From assembly GCA_031279525.1 (NCBI GenBank), contig JAITIH010000351.1, positions 1 to 5,686 on the forward strand: a DNA stretch of 5,686 nt, read 5' to 3'. The position numbers were made by a program, and so were the translations under genes. This document shows, in pieces, positions 1 to 5,534 of the stretch; the first letter of the stretch is position 1; every line of letters begins with the position of its first letter. Under the pieces are notes generated by a model. The model ran no database searches. It had not been told where the DNA came from and was given only the letters and a program-made list of their open reading frames with translations. The stretch is from Deltaproteobacteria bacterium (GTDB taxonomy: Bacteria; Desulfobacterota; Desulfarculia; Adiutricales; Adiutricaceae).

Positions 1-1
1 G

Positions 2-2308
2 GGGACTCCTTTTGCGGCCTTAACTGGCCTAAGCGGAGCTCTGGCCACTTTGGAGCTGAGCCGCTTCTGCCCGCCCGAGATTTCCCCAGGGGCTTTTCTC
101 GAGGAAAATTTCGGGGTGCCCTTGATTCGGCTTAACCCGCCCATTGGCCTAAGGGACAACGACGCTTTTTTGGCGGCCATTAAGGGGTTAGGCGGCCGGC
201 TGTGCCCGGAGGCCTTGGCTCAAAGGGGCCGGTACCTGGACGCCATGCTGGACGGCCACAAGCACAGCGCCTTAGGGCGGGCCGGGATCTACGGGGACCC
301 GGATCTGGTCTACGGGCTAGTTCGGCTCTGCCTGGAAAACGGCCTTTTGCCGACGGTGGCCGCCACCGGCAGCGTGGCCCCCGAATGGCCTAAGGCCCTT
401 CTGGCCGAGATTGAGCCCTTGGCCGCGACGGCCCAGTGGCCCAAAGTCGCGGCCCAAGACGACGCGGATTTCGATCTCATCGAAAGGCTTTGCCTAAAAA
501 ACGGCGTCAACCTTTTAGTGGGTAGCTCCGAGGGCCGCCGCCTGGCCGAGAAAAGGGCTTGGCCCTTGGTCCGGTGCGCCTTTCCGGTTCACGACCGCCA
601 AGGCGGCTCGCGGGTTAGGCTTTACGGCTTCGACGGGGCCACCATGGCCCTGGACAACCTAACCAACGCTATCCGCGGCCAAGAGGAGGCCAGTTTCCGG
701 GTCCGGCTTAAGGCGGCCTACCATCGGCCGACCCCGGCCCTAGAGGAAGGGGCGTCTTTGGCCCTTCCGGCCGAGGCCACGGTCCTTTCGGGGGCGGAAG
801 CCACGTTAACCCCGGCGGCGGGGACGGAAGCCTTTTTGGCCCCAGCGGCGAAAGCCGCGGGCCAATCCGTCGCCCGGCTAACCGGTTTGAGCCTTAAGAT
901 GGCGACGGCGAGCCCGGCCGCCCCGGGCGAGGCCTTAGCCGCCTCGGGCGGGCCTTTAGGCCTCCACGACCCGGAGGCCTTGCGGCCGGCCTGGGGCCTG
1001 GCCTCGGCCCAATCGCGGACCGAGACTCACCCTTGCTTTTCCTTGGAGGCGGCCCACGACTTCGCCCGGCTCCACCTCCCGGTGGCCCCTAAGTGCAATT
1101 TGGGCTGCCGCTACTGTCGGCGGGACCTGGACTGCCCCAACGAGAGCCGGCCTGGGGTTTGCAGCCAGGTTCTGACCCCCAAAGAAGCCTTGGATCGGTT
1201 TTTAACGGTCCGGGAAAAACTGGGCAACCTTACGGTGGTCGGGATCGCCGGGCCGGGGGAGTCTTTGGCCAATTTTTCGGAAGTGGCCGAGACCTTGGCC
1301 TTAATCAGAGAGCATGACCCTAAAGTGGCCTTTTGCCTTTCGACCAACGGGCTGGCCCTTCCTTATCGGGCCCAGGCCCTTTGGGACCTAGGGGTCAAGC
1401 ACCTGACCGTCACCGTCAACGCCTTAGACCCGGAAGTTGGGGCTAAGATCTACCGAGAGGTCGACTACTTAGGCCGAGTTTACCAAGGCCTGGATGGGGC
1501 GGCCATCCTTTTGGCCAACCAGTTGGGGGGCCTTAAGTTGGCCGCGGGGCTAGGGATGAAGGTGAAGGTCAACACCGTCGTCCTCCATGGCGTCAATGGG
1601 GCCGAGGCCCCTAAGGTGGCCAAGGAGGCGGCTGGCCTGGGGGCGACCGTCGGGAACGTCATGCAACACATCCCGGTCGAGGGCAGCGACTTTGGCCATC
1701 TCCCCCAGATCCCGCGGGCCGAGCTCCAAAAGCTTAGCTGGGAGTGCCAGGCCTATCTGCCCCAGATTCGCCACTGCCGCCAGTGCCGGGCCGACGCGGC
1801 CGGCCTTTTGGGCGAGGATCTGTCCTATCTATTCCGGGTCGACGGCCAAAAGGCTCCACTCGCCCCGCCCGCGCCCTATCCGGCTGAAAAAGGCCCGGCC
1901 CATCTAGCCCGGGTGGCCGTGGCCACCAAAAGCGGGATCGTCGTGGACCAGCACTTTGGGCAAGCCGATCGGTTTTTGGTTTACGAAAGCGACGGCCTTA
2001 GCTTAAAGCTTTTGGAAAACCGCAAGGTCGACTTAGGCCCCGGCGGCGGCTGCGGCGGGTTCTGCGGCCTAAAAGACCCCTTGGCCAGCCAAAAGCCGGA
2101 GGGATTTATCGCCCGCTTAGTGGCGGCGGCGGCCGATTGCGACGCGGCGGTGGCCACCCGCGTCGGCCAGTCGCCTAAGGACAAACTCGCGGCCCGCGGA
2201 ATCATGGCTTTGGCCTCCTACGACTCGGTGGACCGGGCCGTCCTGGCCGCGGCCCGAGAGGTCTTGGGCCAAAGGGCCTTGGCCGCGGCGGAGAGGACCG
2301 GCTCTTAA
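2..2308 (+). CDS. nifN-B: NifN-NifB fusion protein (5' partial): C-terminal half of the cofactor scaffold subunit NifN joined to the NifB-co synthase
   Basis: The reading frame is open to the left edge, so the gene starts outside the window; the TTG at 50 is internal. Residue numbers count from that TTG. Residues 1-222 match the C-terminal half of NifN (ENFGVPLIRL, DAMLDGH, GDPDLVYGL, LLVGSSEG, WPLVRCAFPVHDR). An Ala/Pro-rich linker follows at about 223-320. Residues 325-595 are NifB: HPCF at 327, radical-SAM CX3CX2C (C349, C353, C356), ESRPG at 365, AGPG at 400, CLSTNGL at 429 and HCRQCRADAAG at 575. Residues 619-735 form a NifX/NafY-like cofactor-binding domain (VAVATKSG, VDQHFGQADRF). NifB fuses two 4Fe-4S clusters and inserts a SAM-derived carbide to make NifB-co; NifN with NifE matures it. 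The expected NifE gene lies upstream, out of view. Such fusions are known in Clostridium pasteurianum. One variation is AGPGES where I expect AGPGDP. Identity is very secure. Confidence 0.95.
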   Translation, partial: GTPFAALTGLSGALATLELSRFCPPEISPGAFLEENFGVPLIRLNPPIGLRDNDAFLAAIKGLGGRLCPEALAQRGRYLDAMLDGHKHSALGRAGIYGDPDLVYGLVRLCLENGLLPTVAATGSVAPEWPKALLAEIEPLAATAQWPKVAAQDDADFDLIERLCLKNGVNLLVGSSEGRRLAEKRAWPLVRCAFPVHDRQGGSRVRLYGFDGATMALDNLTNAIRGQEEASFRVRLKAAYHRPTPALEEGASLALPAEATVLSGAEATLTPAAGTEAFLAPAAKAAGQSVARLTGLSLKMATASPAAPGEALAASGGPLGLHDPEALRPAWGLASAQSRTETHPCFSLEAAHDFARLHLPVAPKCNLGCRYCRRDLDCPNESRPGVCSQVLTPKEALDRFLTVREKLGNLTVVGIAGPGESLANFSEVAETLALIREHDPKVAFCLSTNGLALPYRAQALWDLGVKHLTVTVNALDPEVGAKIYREVDYLGRVYQGLDGAAILLANQLGGLKLAAGLGMKVKVNTVVLHGVNGAEAPKVAKEAAGLGATVGNVMQHIPVEGSDFGHLPQIPRAELQKLSWECQAYLPQIRHCRQCRADAAGLLGEDLSYLFRVDGQKAPLAPPAPYPAEKGPAHLARVAVATKSGIVVDQHFGQADRFLVYESDGLSLKLLENRKVDLGPGGGCGGFCGLKDPLASQKPEGFIARLVAAAADCDAAVATRVGQSPKDKLAARGIMALASYDSVDRAVLAAAREVLGQRALAAAERTGS

Positions 2309-2376
2309 GGCCAAAATGGGCCTATTTTAAAGCGGGCCGTCTCGCGAGGATTGGCTCTTAGAAAGTTTAGGTTAAC

Positions 2377-2413
2377 GGCGGCGTTTATTGGCGCCGCCTG
2401 GCGAGTTTTTTTT
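2377..2413 (+). terminator. Hairpin plus T8 between nifN-B and nifV-omega (terminator or attenuator candidate)
   Basis: GGCGGCG (2377-2383) and CGCCGCC (2392-2398) form a perfect 7-bp GC stem around an 8-nt loop. Seven bases later comes a run of eight T (2406-2413). The gap between stem and T-run is longer than in a textbook intrinsic terminator. CTCGC at 2341-2345 can pair with GCGAG at 2401-2405, directly before the T-run, which would close the whole structure. It begins about 70 nt after the nifN-B stop, so it may end or thin out transcription before the nifV genes. Confidence 0.45.
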
Positions 2414-2421
2414 CAACGGTT

Positions 2422-2433
2422 TTTTCCGGAAAA
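2422..2433. promoter_or_regulatory. Perfect 12-bp palindrome upstream of nifV-omega
   Basis: TTTTCCGGAAAA is an exact palindrome ending 10 bases before the nifV-omega ATG. It contains the only GGA that could serve as a weak Shine-Dalgarno for that gene. It could be an operator, or an RNA element that hides the ribosome site. I see no sigma-54 -24/-12 promoter in this gap. A regulatory role is inference from position and symmetry only. Confidence 0.3.
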
Positions 2434-2443
2434 TGCGTGACTT

Positions 2444-3223
2444 ATGCTTTTGATCGACGCGACCTTAGCGGCGTTGGCGGCCGAAGGCCGGACGGTGGGG
2501 ACCCAACTGACCCAAAAATGGGTCAAAGCCTTGTCCGCCATTGGGATCAGCCGGGTCAAGCGCCCCAACGAGCCCGTGGTGGCCGAGTGCGCGGTTTATG
2601 GGTTGGACGGGGCCTTGGCGGGGGACTATCAAGCCATATTTAAAAGATTAAGGCGCTTAGGCCACCTGGAGGTGGTTTTCGGCGACTCTCGCGGCTGGGC
2701 CTCGGCCCTGGCCTTCGCCTGGCTCGAGGAGGGCGGGACCGGGACGGTGGCCTCCCTAACCGGGGTGGGGGGGCTCCCGGCTTTAGAGCGGCTGCGCGTT
2801 TTCCTCCATTTAAACGGCCGGATGCTCCTACCCAAAGAGGGCCGGGATTTCGCGGTCATTCGCCAGTTGTGGGGGGAGCTGACCGGCCAGAGCCTGGATT
2901 TGTTCCATCCGGTCTTGGGCGAGGGTCTCTTCGTGGGGGAGGCCGGGATCCACGTGGATTGTTGGTCCAAGGACCCGTCCCTTTACGAGCTTTTCCCGCC
3001 GGCCCTGGTGGGGGCCAAAAGGGCCCTGGCCATTGGCCGCCACAGCGGCCAGGGGGCTTTGCGGTTAAAGTGCCGGCAACTTGGCCTGGCTTGCCCCCAG
3101 GAAGCCTTGGCCGGGCTTTTGGACTCGGTCCGGGACAAAGCGGTCGAGCTGGAAAGGTCTTTGACCGACTCGGAGTTCGCGGCCTTGGCCCGGGGCCGCC
3201 TGGAGACCCGCCTTGAGGCCTAA
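2444..3223 (+). CDS. nifV-omega: Homocitrate synthase, omega subunit (C-terminal region of NifV on a shortened, degenerate barrel)
   Basis: This is 259 aa; full-length NifV is usually about 380-400 aa. Residues about 130-215 carry the homocitrate/isopropylmalate synthase C-terminal signature: GEAGIHVD (165-172), KDPSLYELF, PALVGAKRALAIGRHSG (186-202), then a helical tail. Residues 1-122 resemble a reduced copy of the catalytic barrel of the next gene: LIDATLAAL aligns with ADATLRDGEQ, AIGISRVKRP with RAGIYRLEAG, and VVFGDSRGWA with VEFHGHNDLG. The RDGEQ loop and the HxH metal ligands are lost, so this subunit alone should not be catalytic. With the alpha subunit it would make homocitrate from 2-oxoglutarate and acetyl-CoA for FeMo-co. 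The ATG at 2444 is the first start after an in-frame TGA at 2438; the ribosome site is weak. A nifV split in this order is known in Clostridium pasteurianum. Confidence 0.85.
   Translation: MLLIDATLAALAAEGRTVGTQLTQKWVKALSAIGISRVKRPNEPVVAECAVYGLDGALAGDYQAIFKRLRRLGHLEVVFGDSRGWASALAFAWLEEGGTGTVASLTGVGGLPALERLRVFLHLNGRMLLPKEGRDFAVIRQLWGELTGQSLDLFHPVLGEGLFVGEAGIHVDCWSKDPSLYELFPPALVGAKRALAIGRHSGQGALRLKCRQLGLACPQEALAGLLDSVRDKAVELERSLTDSEFAALARGRLETRLEA
3202..3206 (+). promoter_or_regulatory. Shine-Dalgarno that fixes the TTG start of nifV-alpha
   Basis: GGAGA lies inside the end of nifV-omega, seven bases before the TTG at 3213. No ATG or GTG occurs in this frame close to the conserved DATLRDGEQ motif, so the TTG with this site is the best start. 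The 11-nt overlap of the two genes suggests translational coupling, which would suit subunits of one enzyme. Confidence 0.6.
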
Positions 3224-4067
3224 GGTAAAGCTGGCCGACGCGACTTTAAGGGACGGGGAGCAGGCCCCGGGCTTGGCCTTTTCTTTGGCCACGCGCCTAG
3301 AGCTGGCCCAAGCCTTGGACCGAGCCGGGATCTATCGGCTGGAGGCCGGCTGCCCGGCCATGGGGCCCAAAGAGGTCGAGGCCGTTAAGGCCATCAAGGA
3401 CGTTTGCGCCAACGCCCAAGTCGCGGCCTGGAACCGGATCCGGTCCCAGGATGTCCTGGCCTCCTTAAGGGCCGGGGTGGACGTGGTCCACCTCTGCCTT
3501 CCGGTCGGCGAGGCCCACTTGGCCAGGAAAATCCGAAAGCCTTGGGCGGAACTGATCGCCGACCTGGCCGTTTGCCTTAGCCTAGCCCGCGAGAGAGGGG
3601 CTTTGGTCTCCGTTGGCTTAGAGGACGCGTCCCGAGCCAGCCTTGACGAGCTGAATAGGGCGGCCGACTCGCTGGCCGCCTTAGAGGTCCAAAGCCTTAG
3701 GCTCAGCGACACGGTGGGGGCCTTGACCCCCGGCCAGACCCGGCGTTTGGTCGGCCATTTCGTGGGCTTAGGGTTTAGGGTGGAGTTTCACGGCCACAAC
3801 GACTTGGGCCTAGCTGAGGCCAACTCCTTCGTGGCCGCCTTGGCCGGGGCCGAAATCTTGGACGCGACCTTGGCCGGGGTGGGGGAAAGGGCCGGCAACT
3901 GCGGCCTAAGCCGCTTATTGGCCTTCGCCGCCGAACGCCTCGATTTTGGCTTAACCCTTAAGGAAGCGGAAGCCCTAGAGGAGCTGGCCAGGCCTAAGCT
4001 AGAAAGGCGGCTCTACGTCCAAAGGTTGATTAAGGCCGGCTCGCCCGGCTTGGAGGCGAGTTTTTAA
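3213..4067 (+). CDS. nifV-alpha: Homocitrate synthase, alpha subunit (catalytic TIM barrel of NifV)
   Basis: The 284-aa product covers the catalytic HMGL-like barrel of NifV. DATLRDGEQ (9-17) supplies the catalytic Arg and metal-binding Asp. RLEAGCPAMG (42-51) is strand 2, LSDTVGALTPGQ (164-175) is conserved, FHGHNDLGLA (192-201) holds the two His metal ligands, and GVGERAGN (222-229) is the family motif. The protein ends at about the barrel boundary and lacks the C-terminal GIHVD/GKHSG region, which nifV-omega provides. It condenses acetyl-CoA with 2-oxoglutarate to homocitrate, the organic ligand of FeMo-co. Nearby biosynthetic relatives (isopropylmalate or citramalate synthase) are possible by motif, but the nif neighbours and the paired omega gene make NifV by far the best call. 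Leucine codon use is odd: by hand count CTG is 9 of 45, TTA plus CTA 13. Confidence 0.92.
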   Translation: MRPKVKLADATLRDGEQAPGLAFSLATRLELAQALDRAGIYRLEAGCPAMGPKEVEAVKAIKDVCANAQVAAWNRIRSQDVLASLRAGVDVVHLCLPVGEAHLARKIRKPWAELIADLAVCLSLARERGALVSVGLEDASRASLDELNRAADSLAALEVQSLRLSDTVGALTPGQTRRLVGHFVGLGFRVEFHGHNDLGLAEANSFVAALAGAEILDATLAGVGERAGNCGLSRLLAFAAERLDFGLTLKEAEALEELARPKLERRLYVQRLIKAGSPGLEASF

Positions 4068-4071
4068 AGTT

Positions 4072-4800
4072 ATGCCAGATCCTTTTAAGGCTCTTTTAGC
4101 CGCCAGCGGCCTTGACTCTGAGCTAAAAATCAATGGTCCCTACCCAAATGGCCTTAAGGCGGCCGTGGCCGCCAGCGGGGCGCGCCTGGGGCCTTTGCCT
4201 GGCTCAGAGCGGCTCTACGTCCTGGCCGCCGACCAATTTGGGCGTCTTTCGACGGTGGAGGCGATCGATTTGGCCGCCTTAGGCCTAGACCGGGGTCCTG
4301 ATGAGGTCGGCGGCGACTCGCCGACCGAAGGGGTGGCCCGGTTTCGGGACGGTTTAGACGAGCTGGTGGCCCGGCTAACCGGCGTCTCCTTCGTCGCGGC
4401 CGCCAAATTCGCCGGGATCGTCCCGCATCGCCTTTTGGCCCAGAGCTCTCGGCTGCTCGTGGAGGCGGACTTTCGCCTGGACTTTCTGGCCAAAGCCATC
4501 GACGAGGCCTTCGCGGGAGCCGACGAGGGGCCGGCGGTCCCGCCGACCAAGCCGCGAGAGGTTAGCCCGGGGCGCTACTTTCTGGACTTAAAGGCGGCCC
4601 TGGCCCAGGACCCGGAGTTAAGCTCCAAAAAGATCCTCCAGCCTTTTTTTCGGGAAACCAAATTTGAGGAATTAACGATAAAATTCGACCACTTACCCCC
4701 CTGGCTGCCCGAGGCGGCCCAAAAAATGGGCTATGGCCACCGGGTCGTTCAGGGTCCAGAGGGGGCGTTGGTGACCCTGGCCAAAGAGCCCGTCAGATAA
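4072..4800 (+). CDS. anfO: AnfO-family nitrogenase accessory protein
   Basis: This 242-aa soluble protein starts 4 nt after the nifV-alpha stop, so it is probably in the same transcript. I recognise it mainly by the C-terminal AnfO pattern: PGRYFLDLKAAL (166-177), then LSSKKILQPFFRETKFEEL (183-201), then DHLPPWLPE (206-214). The middle also fits (RFRDGLDELVARLTGVSFV, 90-108, and AKFAGIVPHRLL, 111-122, matching the family stretch about a protein-specific 'G-x-P' turn). AnfO is named from Fe-only nitrogenase operons, where it supports activity in vivo; its chemistry is unknown. No signal peptide, membrane segment or Cys cluster is seen; the protein contains no cysteine at all. A GGAGG at 4052 lies 15 nt before the ATG, rather far; no alternative start exists between the in-frame TGA at 4027 and this ATG. 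Assignment is from memory of family motifs, so moderate confidence. Confidence 0.68.
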   Translation: MPDPFKALLAASGLDSELKINGPYPNGLKAAVAASGARLGPLPGSERLYVLAADQFGRLSTVEAIDLAALGLDRGPDEVGGDSPTEGVARFRDGLDELVARLTGVSFVAAAKFAGIVPHRLLAQSSRLLVEADFRLDFLAKAIDEAFAGADEGPAVPPTKPREVSPGRYFLDLKAALAQDPELSSKKILQPFFRETKFEELTIKFDHLPPWLPEAAQKMGYGHRVVQGPEGALVTLAKEPVR

Positions 4801-4811
4801 AAATAAGACGT

Positions 4812-4830
4812 AGGCCCCGCGGGCTTTGTT
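4812..4830 (+). terminator. Weak intrinsic terminator candidate after the nif genes
   Basis: AGGCCC (4812-4817) and GGGCTT (4821-4826) form a six-pair stem, including one G-U, with a 3-nt loop, followed by TGTT. It starts 11 bases after the anfO-like stop, the right place for an operon end. The U-tract is poor, so termination may be partial or depend on Rho. Confidence 0.4.
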
Positions 4831-4867
4831 AGCCGCTCCATTAGCCTCCCTTTTTGGGTTCGTCCGT

Positions 4868-4889
4868 GGGCCCCTAATAAAAGGGGCTC
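4868..4889. other. GC hairpin with AATAAA loop
   Basis: GCCCCT (4870-4875) pairs with AGGGGC (4882-4887) around a 6-nt A-rich loop; one G-U and one G-C pair extend it to 4868-4889. There is no T-run after it on either strand, so it is not a classical terminator. It could protect the 3' end of the nif message or be part of the neighbouring repeat element. Confidence 0.4.
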
Positions 4890-4896
4890 CCTCAGC

Positions 4897-5027
4897 GGTG
4901 ACGGCCTAAGAGGCCCCCGCCTAAGGCCTTTTCCAGGGCCTTCGTAAGGCCTTTTCCAGACCTTCCCAAGCCTTTTCCAGACCTTCCCCAGGGTCTTCGT
5001 AAGGCCTTTTTGGGCCTTCCCGTCACC
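4897..5027. repeat. Tandem 22-23-bp repeats bounded by an inverted repeat
   Basis: About four imperfect copies of a unit beginning AAGGCCTTTTCCAG start at 4923, 4946, 4968 and 5001. The first and last copies each hold a perfect 6-bp inverted repeat: AAGGCC/GGCCTT at 4923-4928/4937-4942 and at 5001-5006/5013-5018. The block is enclosed by GGTGACGG (4897-4904) and its exact complement CCGTCACC (5020-5027), with a second matching pair inside, AGGCCC (4911-4916) and GGGCCT (5012-5017). Transcribed, it could fold into a long stem with side hairpins. I recognise no named family; a REP-like or small non-autonomous element, or a structured RNA, are the options. Confidence 0.6.
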
Positions 5028-5118
5028 CCGTCGGAGCTAAACTTCTCCCTATAACCTTCGCCCTTAAGCCCCACCCTTTGGCTTCTCCGCCTCATTTTGC
5101 CGGCCTGGCTCCTAAAAT

Positions 5119-5163
5119 CCGCGCCTAAAAGGTCGGTTAGGCGGGCGACGAGAATTACTCGCG
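5119..5163. other. Two adjacent hairpins
   Basis: CGCCTAA (5122-5128) and TTAGGCG (5137-5143) are a perfect 7-bp inverted repeat with an 8-nt loop, extendable by two G-C pairs past one bulged G. Right after it, CGAG (5149-5152) and CTCG (5158-5161) flank AATTA, extendable by two pairs past a bulged A. Short inverted repeats are easy to find in GC-rich DNA, so these are noted as visible structure without an assigned role. Confidence 0.35.
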
Positions 5164-5210
5164 GCTAGATCCAGCCAAACGATCCTAAACGAAAAAAGAC
5201 GAAAAAGTAT

Positions 5211-5253
5211 AACCAGCCACTCGCCTGGTTCAGGCGACCTTAGGCCTGACCAG
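5211..5253 (+). promoter_or_regulatory. Competing hairpins, switch-like element
   Basis: Three pairings share the same middle segment. AACCAG (5211-5216) can pair with CTGGTT (5225-5230). TCGCCTG (5221-5227) pairs perfectly with CAGGCGA (5231-5237). CTGGT plus CAGGC (5225-5235, one bulged T) pairs with GCCTGACCAG (5244-5253), ten pairs. They cannot all form together, as in attenuators and riboswitch platforms. There is no obvious T-run terminator or start codon close behind, and no known riboswitch class is recognised. The strand is a guess. Confidence 0.35.
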
Positions 5254-5312
5254 TAAGGCGACGGGCCGTTGACGAGGATCAATCAGTGACCAAGGAGCCT
5301 TAGCCCTATCTT

Positions 5313-5534
5313 GGCGGCCAAAAGGCCAAAGAAGGCTAGCTTAAGGCGGCCAAATGGCTAAGGGAGGCTAGCTTAAGGGGGCCAAAGGCCAAGGTAGGCT
5401 AGCTTAAGGCGGCCAAAAGGCCAAGGTAGGCTAGCTTAAGGCGGTCAAAAGGCCAAGGTAGGCTAGCTTAAGGAGCCAAAAGGTCAAAGTAGGCCAGCTT
5501 AAGGCGGCCAAAAAGCCAAAGGAGGCTAGCTTAT
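5313..5534. repeat. Tandem array, seven copies of a 31-32-bp unit
   Basis: Units start at 5313, 5345, 5377, 5408, 5440, 5472 and 5503 with no spacers. Each runs GGCGGCCAAAAGGCC, then AAGGTAGGCTAGCTTAA, with small changes. The GGCTAGCTTAAGG part is the best kept; the first part and the A-run vary, and units 3 and 6 are one base shorter. The unit carries a small GGCC-AAAA-GGCC inverted repeat and the palindrome GCTAGC. The length is not a multiple of three and stops occur, so it is not coding. The stretch 5289-5305 resembles part of a decayed extra unit. It is a minisatellite-type repeat; a protein-binding array is possible. Confidence 0.9.

Noticed and set aside
50..52. TTG at 50 as the true start of the NifN-B gene
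   Set aside because: The frame stays open upstream to the window edge and the translated residues continue NifN-like sequence; a start here would cut NifN in half.
2309..2443. Sigma-54/NifA promoter (TGGC-N10-TTGC and TGT-N10-ACA) before nifV-omega
   Set aside because: I looked for the -24/-12 and upstream activator patterns and found no acceptable match.
2437..2643. GTG-initiated frame overlapping the nifV-omega start
   Set aside because: It is out of frame with the clearly homologous nifV-omega product and has no recognisable protein.
4892..5095. 67-aa minus-strand reading frame, Lys/Arg/Gly-rich
   Set aside because: It translates the inverted and tandem repeats, is low complexity, and its possible ribosome site (about 13 nt upstream) is too distant to be convincing.
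5205..5260. tRNA or SRP-like RNA suggested by GGTTCAGG and a GC hairpin
   Set aside because: No cloverleaf, acceptor stem or conserved SRP tetraloop motif can be built around it.
5313..5534. CRISPR array
   Set aside because: The 31-32-bp units follow each other directly with no unique spacers, and the units themselves vary.
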